Assembly: GCA_035275065.1 (NCBI GenBank)
Contig: DATENM010000105.1
Span: forward strand, 104,744-168,743
DNA from: Blastocatellia bacterium
GTDB lineage: Bacteria; Acidobacteriota; Blastocatellia; UBA7656
Direction of reading: 5' to 3'
Length of the DNA: 64,000 nucleotides
In this document: piece by piece, positions 47,820 to 57,000 of the stretch
Layout: each line of letters starts with the position of its first letter
Numbering within the stretch: the first letter of the stretch is position 1
Notes under the pieces: model-generated
The model's database searches: none
Told to the model about the DNA's origin: nothing
What the model saw: only the letters and a program-made list of their open reading frames with translations
Position numbers and translations under genes: made by a program

Positions 47820-48224
47820 ATGGACCACTCTCAAGAAGTGGAATCACTCCCAAAGTATGTACAACGGGTGATGAAGGAAAGGGGTCTCAATCCCAAAGAC
47901 GTTGAAAGACGAAGCGGCGGCAAGATTGTTGACGCTTACATCACCAAAATCGTAAGAGGCAGAACGAAATACCCTTCTGTTGTAAAGCTCCAAGCTCTTG
48001 CCGAAGGCTTGGGCGTTGACGAAGAAGAACTGTTCAGGGTAGCTCGCGGCGTCCCATTGAAGGGGAAGAAAGGCGGCGAATTGTGGCCCGGCCCTGTGCT
48101 TGTCAAAGCGATGGAGAGGATTATTGCCAGTCCCGAACTGACCCGCGCAGTACAAACGCTTTTATCTTTGAAGCCCGCCAAGCTGAAAGCAATCGTTGCT
48201 CTCATTGAGTCCAATAAGGAATAA
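47820..48224 (+). CDS. XRE-type helix-turn-helix regulator
   Basis: A 134-residue DNA-binding protein. The HTH spans about residues 10-65 (YVQRVMKERGLNPKDVERRS; KIVDAYITKIVRGRTKYPSV; LQALAEGLGVDEEELFRVAR). The C-terminal part is a short helical region possibly for dimerisation. I set the start at the ATG at 47820, since the longer frame runs through the hairpin-rich region. It may control the element's genes, in particular promoters with AATACAC sites. Confidence 0.82.
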   Translation: MDHSQEVESLPKYVQRVMKERGLNPKDVERRSGGKIVDAYITKIVRGRTKYPSVVKLQALAEGLGVDEEELFRVARGVPLKGKKGGELWPGPVLVKAMERIIASPELTRAVQTLLSLKPAKLKAIVALIESNKE

Positions 48225-48291
48225 GAGCGTGGCGAGCCGTTGTAATTGTTCGGATATTTCTATACTTCACCTCAGCATTCCCCTAGGCCGA

Positions 48292-48321
48292 TTGACAAAT
48301 ACACACGCAAAGGTGTATCTC
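48292..48321 (+). promoter_or_regulatory. Promoter P1 with AATACAC half-sites
   Basis: TTGACA at 48292, 18-base spacer, TATCTC at 48316. Just after the -35 is AATACAC, and GTGTAT follows nine bases later, making an inverted operator-like site. The same layout recurs at 53564 and 60338. Confidence 0.6.
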
Positions 48322-48328
48322 GTTACTT

Positions 48329-48688
48329 ATGCGAGACAAAAAAATGGCTGAAGAAATGACGACGCCTGAAGCTGCCCGATTCCTCGGCGTCACTCCTCCT
48401 CACATCCGGCTGCTGTTCTACAAAAAAGTGCTGAGAGGTGAGAAGCGAGGCCGCGACTTGTGGATCACGATGGAATCGCTCGAAGCGTACCAGAAGAATC
48501 GGCGACCGGCAGGCCGGCCCGAAGGAACAATCTCACAGGAGCCATCGGAGAACAAACGGGGAGAACGGGAACGCGAATACCAGCGTGAATACAAGCGCAA
48601 GTTGCGAAAGGGCCAGCGACAGGGTCAGAGTACAGGCAAGACCGCTGGCGGAGTTGGTAAGAAGGGGCGCAGCAGCAAGAAGGGCTAA
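48329..48688 (+). CDS. Excisionase-like helix-turn-helix protein
   Basis: About 119 residues (or 114 from the ATG at 48344). The N-terminal half is a MerR/excisionase-type winged HTH (TTPEAARFLGVTPPHIRLLF; RDLWITMESLEAYQKNRRPA). The C-terminal half is a highly basic Arg/Lys/Gly tail likely to bind nucleic acid. It sits directly behind promoter P1. Such small HTH proteins often direct excision or transcription in integrative elements; no integrase is seen in the window. Confidence 0.75.
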   Translation: MRDKKMAEEMTTPEAARFLGVTPPHIRLLFYKKVLRGEKRGRDLWITMESLEAYQKNRRPAGRPEGTISQEPSENKRGEREREYQREYKRKLRKGQRQGQSTGKTAGGVGKKGRSSKKG

Positions 48689-48708
48689 ATTAAGGTGAGG
48701 CAGGAAGG

Positions 48709-49083
48709 ATGAAAATCATCGTTGCAACAAATGAAACACAAGGCCAGCGGTCCGGAGATTTCAATTTCGTGCCCGATGGCGAGGTTGTGATGGTTAGCGA
48801 TTGTGATTGTTTACACGCCGGGTGCGATTGCGTTCGTTCGATGGTCGGAATCAAAAGCGGTAAGGGCACGACAACGATGAAGGTTGTCGAATCGGCTATC
48901 ACGTTGGGGGAGTATCGTCGTCTGATCGGAAAAGCAAATCAGGGCTATGGCGAGCTTGGTGTTGACGATGAAATCTTCAACGAACAGGCCGACGCGCTTC
49001 TTGATCTGGCTATGCAGTTCCCCGCAGGAGCCGTGATCGAGCGCGATGGGGAGAACTTTCAGCAGCGACAAATCTCAAAATAG
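48709..49083 (+). CDS. DUF7715-like small protein
   Basis: A 124-residue cytoplasmic protein. MKIIVATNETQGQRSGDFNF, DCDCLHAGCDCVRSM and KGTTTMKVVE match my recollection of a small conserved family (DUF7715) found in actinobacteria and cyanobacteria. A Cys cluster (CDC...GCDC) may bind metal. GAGG lies upstream with good spacing. Function unknown. It follows the HTH gene by 20 bases. Confidence 0.7.
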   Translation: MKIIVATNETQGQRSGDFNFVPDGEVVMVSDCDCLHAGCDCVRSMVGIKSGKGTTTMKVVESAITLGEYRRLIGKANQGYGELGVDDEIFNEQADALLDLAMQFPAGAVIERDGENFQQRQISK

Positions 49084-49212
49084 AAGTGGATGTATGATGT
49101 CTCAAAACAAAACTCATAACGATTATTGACAACAGATCGAACTGGCCGAGGACATTTCGTATCCTCCGAGTAATCGTATACACGAACTGTATTTGTAGGT
49201 TCATAACGGATT

Positions 49213-52200
49213 ATGTTGATTAGCGACGTGAACTTTCCCGATAAGCTTCTTACCGCGCCGCGTGAAGGCAGGCTCGTCATTTTTGCTGGCGCAGGTGTAT
49301 CAATGGGACCACCTTCAAATTATCCCGATTTCAAGAAACTTGCTATCCAAGTGGCGCAGCAATCAGGATTTAGTGAGCCCGAACCAAATGAGCCGGTTGA
49401 AAGGTTCTTGGGCAGGATCAAATCGCAGGGCGTCGATGTCCACAGCATTGTAAGACAAAAGCTGACTGACCCGGCGTCGAAGCCGAGCCAGTTGCATTTC
49501 GGACTAATCTCGTTGTTCAAGAGCGCGGCGGATGTTCGGATTGTAACTACGAATTTTGACAATCACCTTTCGGCGGCTGCCATCGAGTTGCTTGGGGCTA
49601 GGCCTGAAACCTACCGAGCACCGGCTTTGCCCCTTGGCCATCGTTTTAAGGGCGTCGTTTATCTGCATGGGTCTGTAGAGCAGGAGCCAGAGGAGCTGAT
49701 TCTTACTGACATCGATTTTGGCAGGGCTTACCTTACTGAGGCGTGGGCGACCCGCTTCCTCCTAGGGTTATTTAGCAACTTCACCGTGTTGTTTGTTGGG
49801 TACAGCCACGAAGACACGATACTGAAGTACTTGGCCAGGGGGCTCCCGCCGGGAACAGATCGGTATGCCTTGGTCAGGTCCGATGATAGCAGTGAATTGT
49901 GGGAGAACATTGGCGTATCCAAAATACTGTTTCCGAAGACGGAAGGAGGGAACGAATACCGCGCGCTTCCAACAGCAATCACGGAATGGGCCAAACGAAA
50001 CCGTATGGGGTTCCTCGATCACGAGGAGCGTATTAGCCAGATAGTGTCCCTCTCCCCACCGCTTGATCAAAATGAGATTGCCTACATCGAAGATATTCTC
50101 AAAAGAACCGCGACAGCCAGGTTGTTCGCGAGTTATGCCAGGAGTCCGGAATGGTTACGATGGTGCGAGAACCGCGGACTACTCGATGCCCTGTTTGATC
50201 CGCATGGCAAAGCTAACGATCTCGCCGACGAGTTATCTAAGTGGTTTGCGGCCAACTTTGTGGGTAATCAATCTGAAGACGGTCTCGGCACAATCCAGCG
50301 AAAAGGCCCGCTGCTGAGTGCGATCCTGTGGAACCGAATCGCCTGGCACACATGGCACCACCATGACGAGATAGATCCAGTCATCCGCGCAAAATGGATT
50401 ATTCTACTCCTCCGCTCTGCTCCACACGTATTGTTCCGCAATCAATTTCTCGAATACAACCTTAGTGCCTGCAGGCCCCCTGACGATAATCGAAGCGCTC
50501 TTTTGCTCTTCGAATACTTGGTCACGCCAGAGGTTGTATTGGAGAAGGCCATCGATCTTTCCGCCTACGGCGAAACCACACGGCGGCAAGCCCGGTTTAA
50601 GGTCTCCCTTGTCGGTGATGATTACTGGGTCAGACAGTCCTGGCAGCAGGTCTTCCATCCACACATCGAATCCTTTGCAAGCGACCTTGAGCCGATAGTT
50701 ACCAGTCGGCTTCAGCAAATCCACTCGCTATTGCGCGCCACCGGAGAGGCAAATGAGACCTGGGACCCAGTAAGTTATGGAAGAAGCGCCATTGAAGAAC
50801 ATGGCCAGAACTCAGGGTTGTACAAAATTGATATACTGATTGAAGCCGCGCGGGACATCATTGAATGTCTGCTGGTTACTAATAGCGAATTGGCTTCCTC
50901 GATTCTAAGTAAGTGGGCGGCGTCTGAATCCCCGATCTTGCAACGGCTGGCGATTTATGGGATAGCCAAATCTGAACACGTCTCCCCAGATGCTAAAATC
51001 GCCTGGGTTCTCGATGAGGGATGGCTCTTCAGGACTCAGCTAAAACATGAAGTTTTTCAACTCCTCAATGCGGCTTATCCTGCCAGCAATGAGGCAACCA
51101 AAAACGGCCTGCTGGAACAAGCCATGGCGAACCTCGCTGGGCAAGGCACGGAACCGGATGAGGCTCTGCATGCGGACTATCGCGTTTATAATCTCTTGGT
51201 GTGGCTCTCCCAGGCCGCGCCTGATTGCCCGATCACCTCGGAAAAACTCCAATATGTTCAGAGCCTCCACCCAGAGTTTGCGCCGCGTGAACACCCAGAC
51301 CTCGACCACTGGATGACCTTTAGCTGGGGGGCGCCGTTTGATGAGGAATCTGCGTCCGACCCGCGATACCAACAATTCCAGACCGAAGAATTGCTCTCGA
51401 GGGAACCGGAATCCATAGTCGAATCGCTGATTGCAGAACAGGCCAGCGGCCATGTGATGAACAATGTCACTCAAGCCGTTAGGGAGTCATTCGATTGGAG
51501 ATGGAAACTTGCCGAAGCCCTAAGAACTAGGGCGGTGCTCGGCACACCATTGGGAAATGCAATGATTCGTGGGTGGACACGGACTAGACTGTCTGAAACA
51601 GATTGGACCAATGTCCTCGGCCTGTTGCAGAGCGAGCAAACCCTTCTTGTGCATGCCTCGACAATTGCGGAGCTTCTCGCCAAGTCGGTGGATATTCCAG
51701 ATGGCAGCCTGCCATACTCCCTGCTGTCACAGATCGAAACGATGTCTGAGATGGTATGGCCTCTGTTGGAAGCAGAACATCCAGATGAGAACGCTGGGGC
51801 CGAAGATGCGGATCCAGAAGATTGGTTATTCGAAGCCATAAACAGCCCGGGCGGCCAGGTGGTAAACTTTTGGATTTATGGTCTATCGAAAAGGCGCAGC
51901 GAGGGGAAAGAGGAATGGCAAAGCTTGCCGGAAAACGCCAGAGGCTTTTTCGAGCGAGTCCTCGTTGGGACCTCTAGGGCGGCTGAGATGGGAAGAATAG
52001 TTATGGCGGCCCACTTCAGCTTCCTCCACTCCAATGATAGTGATTGGAGTACCCGGCAATTATTACCCCTCTTCGATTGGTCCCGAGGAGAGAAGCAGGC
52101 AGAGCAAGCTTGGAATGGCTTTCTGCACATCGGAAGGTGGGATGCAGCAGCCTGCAATAAACTGCTACCTTTTATGACACAGCTATTCCCTCTGCTGTCA

Positions 52201-52803
52201 GTAAGGTTGGCCAAATTGCGGGAGATGATCATTAACCAATTGGCTGGTGTTTTTGTTCATTATGAGCCCGGCGAATGGTTGAGTCAGTTCCTGGTAGGTG
52301 TTCAGAATGAGGATCGCGCTCGATTCGCATCGTACGTTGCATATTACCTCCGACCGCTCTCAGACGATACAAAGCGAGTCCGTTGGGATGGGTGGATAAG
52401 TGGGTACTGGTATCAGAGATTACAGGGCATCCCCCGGCAGCTAAGCGCCGAAGAACTGAAACAGATGATTGAATGGTCCCTGGAACTTGAGCCCGTCTTT
52501 GATTCGGTGGTAGAGCTTATCAGCGCATCTTCCGCCCCTACTCTAGGGGATGGTTTTCTTTTCTACCTCATCAATGAACAGGGTCTATCAAACAGGCACC
52601 CTGAAGCGGTAGCAGGTCTGTTGGAGCATCTATTACCAGCGGCCAGCGAATGTGTCGTCCAATCTGCGCCCTTCATGGCCATCTTAGATGATCTTATGGA
52701 TGCGAACATACCAGCGGATCGCCTTCGGCGAATTACTGACTCTCTGCTCCGGTTAGGTGCTTATGTGAGCCCGCATTTGAGGGGATACATAGGCGGAGCG
52801 TAG
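49213..52803 (+). CDS. SIR2-domain NADase-type defence protein (SIR2 + DUF4020-like)
   Basis: A 1196-residue protein. The N-terminal SIR2-like domain (residues about 15-260) has LVIFAGAGVSMG, TTNFDNHL and YLHGSVE, the NAD-binding and catalytic-His motifs, so NAD hydrolysis is plausible. The other 900 residues are a long helical region similar in layout to DUF4020 proteins. Such SIR2 fusions act in abortive infection by NAD depletion. It occupies a single-gene position between a DUF7715-like gene and an inverted repeat. No partner gene is required by its architecture. Confidence 0.82.
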   Translation: MLISDVNFPDKLLTAPREGRLVIFAGAGVSMGPPSNYPDFKKLAIQVAQQSGFSEPEPNEPVERFLGRIKSQGVDVHSIVRQKLTDPASKPSQLHFGLISLFKSAADVRIVTTNFDNHLSAAAIELLGARPETYRAPALPLGHRFKGVVYLHGSVEQEPEELILTDIDFGRAYLTEAWATRFLLGLFSNFTVLFVGYSHEDTILKYLARGLPPGTDRYALVRSDDSSELWENIGVSKILFPKTEGGNEYRALPTAITEWAKRNRMGFLDHEERISQIVSLSPPLDQNEIAYIEDILKRTATARLFASYARSPEWLRWCENRGLLDALFDPHGKANDLADELSKWFAANFVGNQSEDGLGTIQRKGPLLSAILWNRIAWHTWHHHDEIDPVIRAKWIILLLRSAPHVLFRNQFLEYNLSACRPPDDNRSALLLFEYLVTPEVVLEKAIDLSAYGETTRRQARFKVSLVGDDYWVRQSWQQVFHPHIESFASDLEPIVTSRLQQIHSLLRATGEANETWDPVSYGRSAIEEHGQNSGLYKIDILIEAARDIIECLLVTNSELASSILSKWAASESPILQRLAIYGIAKSEHVSPDAKIAWVLDEGWLFRTQLKHEVFQLLNAAYPASNEATKNGLLEQAMANLAGQGTEPDEALHADYRVYNLLVWLSQAAPDCPITSEKLQYVQSLHPEFAPREHPDLDHWMTFSWGAPFDEESASDPRYQQFQTEELLSREPESIVESLIAEQASGHVMNNVTQAVRESFDWRWKLAEALRTRAVLGTPLGNAMIRGWTRTRLSETDWTNVLGLLQSEQTLLVHASTIAELLAKSVDIPDGSLPYSLLSQIETMSEMVWPLLEAEHPDENAGAEDADPEDWLFEAINSPGGQVVNFWIYGLSKRRSEGKEEWQSLPENARGFFERVLVGTSRAAEMGRIVMAAHFSFLHSNDSDWSTRQLLPLFDWSRGEKQAEQAWNGFLHIGRWDAAACNKLLPFMTQLFPLLSVRLAKLREMIINQLAGVFVHYEPGEWLSQFLVGVQNEDRARFASYVAYYLRPLSDDTKRVRWDGWISGYWYQRLQGIPRQLSAEELKQMIEWSLELEPVFDSVVELISASSAPTLGDGFLFYLINEQGLSNRHPEAVAGLLEHLLPAASECVVQSAPFMAILDDLMDANIPADRLRRITDSLLRLGAYVSPHLRGYIGGA

Positions 52804-52904
52804 TATTCAGGTGGTTCTGCCTATTATTGGCTTACCAACCATCATCAGATGAAGAGCGGATGAAGTAAAGATCCGTGCAAATAACGCATGAGATTAATTA
52901 CTTC

Positions 52905-53130
52905 ATCTGTTCGACCCGCCAAGATTGTACCACGACATCCCGTCAGTCAATGGCAAGCGGCTTTCAGCCGGGCGCTTTGCTCCGCTTCATCTTCCATTTC
53001 ACTCCGTAGACGCTCCGCTTGCAGCTCCGCACTCCGTTCCATTCCAGATTCCGCTCCGCTGACTACGAAGCGCCCCATTGACTGACGGGAACCCTGTCGT
53101 GAGGGCTTTGGCCTCTGCGGTCGAACAGAT
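52905..53130. repeat. Long imperfect inverted repeat around a ~120-bp spacer
   Basis: The left arm (52905-52953) and right arm (53075-53130) are complementary in three blocks: CCCGTCAGTCAATGG with CCATTGACTGACGGG (perfect), a TGTCGTG/CACGACA block, and ATCTGTTCGACC with GGTCGAACAGAT (perfect). The spacer has many CTCCGCTTC-like repeats; its reverse strand is open but Glu/Arg-rich and not convincingly coding. It fills the gap between the SIR2 and HNH genes (52804-53163). Confidence 0.75.
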
Positions 53131-53163
53131 TGCAGCGGGAACAACCGACCAGAGGGGCGAGCG

Positions 53164-53520
53164 GTGGCGAAGTTAAGCGGCGGCTGGATTCACAAGGCGG
53201 TAAGACTGGCGATCTACTTGCGCGACGGTTTTATCTGTGTGTACTGCTTGCGCGATCTGCACGACGCCGATCCGTTCGACGTGACGCTAGACCACCTCAT
53301 TCCGCGAAGTCTTGGGGGCACACACGAGACGACGAATCTCGTCACCGCTTGCCGCTCCTGCAACTCATCCCGCCAGGCTAAAGACTGGCAAGTGTGGGCG
53401 ACGAAGAAGGCGCAAGACCGGATTAGAAAGCAACGAGGCCGCAAGCTGCCACTCGCCTTAGCAAGCGCCTTGATCGAAGGCACAGCCGGAGATCGAAAGG
53501 CCGAAGCGCGTAGCGCATAG
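53164..53520 (+). CDS. HNH endonuclease
   Basis: A 118-residue HNH protein. The zinc pair CVYC, the catalytic stretch TLDHLIPRSLGGTHETTNLV and the second pair CRSCN give a complete HNH motif. The start is GTG with GAGGGGCG upstream. It could be a nicking enzyme of the mobile element, a repair nuclease, or a defence component. A basic tail (KQRGRKLPLAL) follows the nuclease. Confidence 0.88.
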   Translation: MAKLSGGWIHKAVRLAIYLRDGFICVYCLRDLHDADPFDVTLDHLIPRSLGGTHETTNLVTACRSCNSSRQAKDWQVWATKKAQDRIRKQRGRKLPLALASALIEGTAGDRKAEARSA

Positions 53521-53563
53521 AGCCGATTGAAGAATGAAGACCAATAGCGAAAGCCCGAGTAGC

Positions 53564-53593
53564 TTGACAAATATATACTATAACGTGTATATT
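53564..53593 (+). promoter_or_regulatory. Promoter P2 with AATATAT/GTGTATAT operator-like repeat
   Basis: TTGACA at 53564, 18-base spacer, TATATT at 53588. ATATATAC and GTGTATAT form an almost perfect inverted repeat over the promoter. It drives the SWIM-like gene and probably the large helicase gene. Confidence 0.7.
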
Positions 53594-53636
53594 ATTAGAT
53601 ATTTGTCGCCGCCGCGCGACAGAAGGGAGCGAGCCG

Positions 53637-53936
53637 GTGATGGTCAACGAGGCGGTATTTCAGCAGGTCGTCAATCAGGCGCTTGAGACCGTGCGGGGCG
53701 ACGAGCGCTGGACGAACGCCATCAAACGCGGCGCAGAACTCATCCAGACCAACCGCTGCCTGGAACTGGCAGATGACGGAACGCTCTTGATCTTGAGCGA
53801 GTCAGGCCACAACTACGCGGTGAACGGAGTCTGCCGAACTGAGCAGGGACTTTGCCCCGCCTTCGCCAATCATAAGCCTTGCAAGCATCGCGCGGCTTAC
53901 CGTTTGTTACAGCTTTATAACGAAAGGGAGCATTAG
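53637..53936 (+). CDS. SWIM-like zinc-finger small protein
   Basis: About 98-99 residues; start GTG at 53637 or ATG at 53640, with GGGAG upstream. The C-terminal half has CPAFANHKPCKHRAAYRLL, like the CxnCxH end of SWIM zinc fingers (the usual first Cys is not obvious). The N-terminal half has a short helical and beta-strand region. It is co-directional with the helicase-methyltransferase and may be its DNA-binding partner. Confidence 0.7.
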   Translation: MMVNEAVFQQVVNQALETVRGDERWTNAIKRGAELIQTNRCLELADDGTLLILSESGHNYAVNGVCRTEQGLCPAFANHKPCKHRAAYRLLQLYNEREH

Positions 53937-54036
53937 ACCAAACGGGCATGGAGAGTGCGCCAACACTTGCCAAGCCTTCACACCATCCACCCCAACCGTC
54001 GAAAGGAAGGAAGCAAGATGCTCGAACAGCCATCTA
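53917..54036 (+). repeat. Duplicated leader, copy 1
   Basis: About 100 nt upstream and 45 nt into the helicase gene are alignable with 60431-60549. Shared blocks include ATAACGAAA, TGCGCCAACACTTGCCAAGCC-like sequence, CATCCACCCCAACCGTCGAA and AAGGAAGGAAG before the ATG. The copy also covers the last codons of the SWIM-like gene (YNEREH stop). Confidence 0.8.
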
Positions 54037-57000
54037 CCGCCACACCCGCGACCACGCGGCAGGTTGCCGCGTCTGATTTAATCGCCGGAACCAATAGCCT
54101 TATCCGTGAGCTTATCGAACGCTTGAGCGCTGGCGAGCGCATTGATAACCCGAAGTTTACGGAGATAGCGAACCGCAACTTTGGCGGCAGCCGCGCACAA
54201 GGCACCTACACGCCGCGCGATGCTTATGACGCGCTAGAAACGGCAGTCAACAAATACTTGCTGGAAAGCAAGGCGCGCGAGCTTATGCAGATGGACGGCA
54301 AAGAGGCGATCAGCTTTCACCTGCGCCCGCTCACCGAGCAGTTGCCGAGACAGACAGACCGCACCGCAGAACAGACCGAGCTACAACAATTCTCGACGCC
54401 GCCCACGCTCGCATACCTCGCGACAAGGGTGTTGAACCCGCAGCCGTCAGACCTTGTGCTTGAGCCATCGGCAGGAACTGCCAGCCTAGCCATCTGGCCG
54501 CGCTCCATCGGTGCGCGCGTTGTGTGCAATGAGATCAACTCGCGCCGCCGCGCTTTGCTCATCCAAGAATTAGGCTTTGAGACGTTCGGCATAGACGCTG
54601 AAATTCTTGATGACCTATTGCCCCCCGAAATCCAGCCGACCGCCATCTTGATGAACCCGCCGTTTAGCGCGACAGGCGGGAGAGTCGTACAGCATCGCAC
54701 GCTGTACGGCGCGCGGCACATTGAAAGCGCACTCCGCCGGTTACAGGAAGGCGGGCGGCTTGTCGCCATTGTCGGCGAAGGGATGAGCTTGGAGCGTCCG
54801 GCCTTTACCGAATGGTGGCAGCGCATCGCGCGCCTTTATAACGTGCGCGCCAACTTCCATTTGAACGGCAAAGAATATGGGAAATACGGCACGACCTTTG
54901 ACAATCAAATTCTGGTCATTGATAAGACCGGAGCGACGCCGGGCGATAACTGGCAGGAACAGCTAAACCATATCCGTTGGGGAGCCGCCGAATCGCTAGA
55001 GGATGCCTGGGCAGCATTAGAAGACTTGGCAGCACGCACCGCCGCAACCGAAACAGAGGCCGACGATGCAGAGGCAGAAGAAAACGCTTTGTTTGTCCCC
55101 TACGCCTGCGCCAAGCTCAGGGGAGGAAAACCGCACCCCGCGCAGATCGTCGAATCGGCGTCAATGGCCGCCGTGCTACCGCCGGATATAACCTACAGGC
55201 CGCACCTCGCGCCAGAGATCATCACCAGAGGCTTACTGTCAGACATTCAGCTTGAGCGAGTCATCTATGCCGGGCAGCGACACGAGCAGCGATTAGCTGA
55301 TGGCTCGCGCGCCGGCTTCTTTGTCGGGGATGGCACAGGCGTAGGCAAAGGCCGAATTCTTGCTGGCATCATTGCGGACAATTGGAATCAGGGACGACAG
55401 CGCGCGTTGTGGCTCTCAGTCAATAACGACTTGCTGGAATCAACCCGGCGCGACCTTAAAGACTTGGGACTCCGGCGTATCCCACTCGCACGCATCAACG
55501 ATTTTTCAGCAGCCGGAGAGATCGCCTTGCCGCGCGGGGTTGTCTTTAGCTCTTATTCTTCTCTCATCTCCGCAGCCAAGAATGGAGCCAAGCGATTAGA
55601 CCAAATCATGCGCTGGCTCGGCAGCGAGGCGGTTGTCATCCTTGACGAGTCACACAAGGCGAAGAACGCACTAGCGGGCGGGCGTGGAGAGCCGACGCTG
55701 ACCGGCCAGGCTGTGGTCGATCTACAAAACCCAGAGAGCAACCCTGATTATCGCGTCGTTTATTCCAGCGCCACCGGAGCAACCGACGTGCGCAATATGG
55801 CCTATATGACCAGGCTTGGACTTTGGGGCAAGGGGACGAGCTTTCCGGGCGGCTTCCAGGAGTTTATGCAGGAGATCGAGCAGGGCGGCGTCGGCGCAAT
55901 GGAAATGGTCAGCCGCGATATGAAAGCACTCGGTATGTATCTTTCTGGCTCTATCTCTTTCGGCGTTTGTCCCAACTCAGGTAAAGCGGTTGAGTACCGC
56001 GAGCGCATCCACCGGCTGACCCCGCAGCAGCGCGCAATGTATGACCATGCGGCTAAGGCGTGGCAGGTGGTCTTGAAAGACATTGACGCGGCGCTTGCAG
56101 TTACAGGCGGCGGAACGCGCGCCCGCGCCGTCGCTCTAAATAAGTTTTGGGGCGATCATCAACGCTTCTTCCGCCAAGTGATCTGCGCCTTCAAAGTGCC
56201 GAGCGTGATAGCCGAAACCGAAGCCGCTTTGAGCGAAGGCAAGTCAGTTGTCATTTCATTAGTCGGCACAGGCGAGGCGAGGACACGCGAGCAGGTGGCG
56301 CGGGCGACGGCAGCAGGCGGGATGCTTGAAGATTTGGACTTCTCGCCGCGAGAAGTGATAGCCGCGATGGTTGAGCGCGGATTCCCGACAACGCTTTACC
56401 AGGACGTGACCGACCCGGCCACCGGCAAAACTATTCAAGTGCCGGTCAAAGACGGACAGGGGAACATCGTACAGAGCAAGCAAGCCCTACAGATGAGGCA
56501 GAATTTGATTGATGGCTTGTCAGCCTTAGAACTTCCAGAGAACCCACTTGACCAGCTTGTTAATCATTTGGGAGAGCATAGCGTAGCGGAACTCACAGGC
56601 CGGACGCGCCGCCTCATTCGTGACCCGCGCACCGGACGAGTCGAGTACAAGAAGCGAGCGCCCGAAGGCGTAGCAATGGACAGAACCAACGTTCATGAAA
56701 TGGAGCAGTTTCAACAGGGAAGGAAACACGCAGCGATCATCAGCGATGCGGCCAGCACCGGAATATCTCTGCATGCTTCCAACCGCACCGCAAATAAACA
56801 GCGCCGCGTCCACATCACACTTGAACTCGGATGGTCAGCCGATAAACAGATGCAGACCTTCGGACGCACGCACCGCAGCGACCAAGCAGTACCGCCAGAA
56901 TATGTTTTGCTGTCAACCGAGCTAGGCGGCGAGAAACGTTTTTCCTCCACCATCGCGCGCAGGCTTGGCAGTCTCGGAGCGTTGACCAAAGGCGACCGGG

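Noticed and set aside
52947..53144. Minus-strand open frame inside the inverted repeat at 52905-53130
   Set aside because: Glu/Arg-rich and coiled-coil-like, but it runs through both repeat arms, so structure rather than coding explains the pattern. Kept only as a remark.
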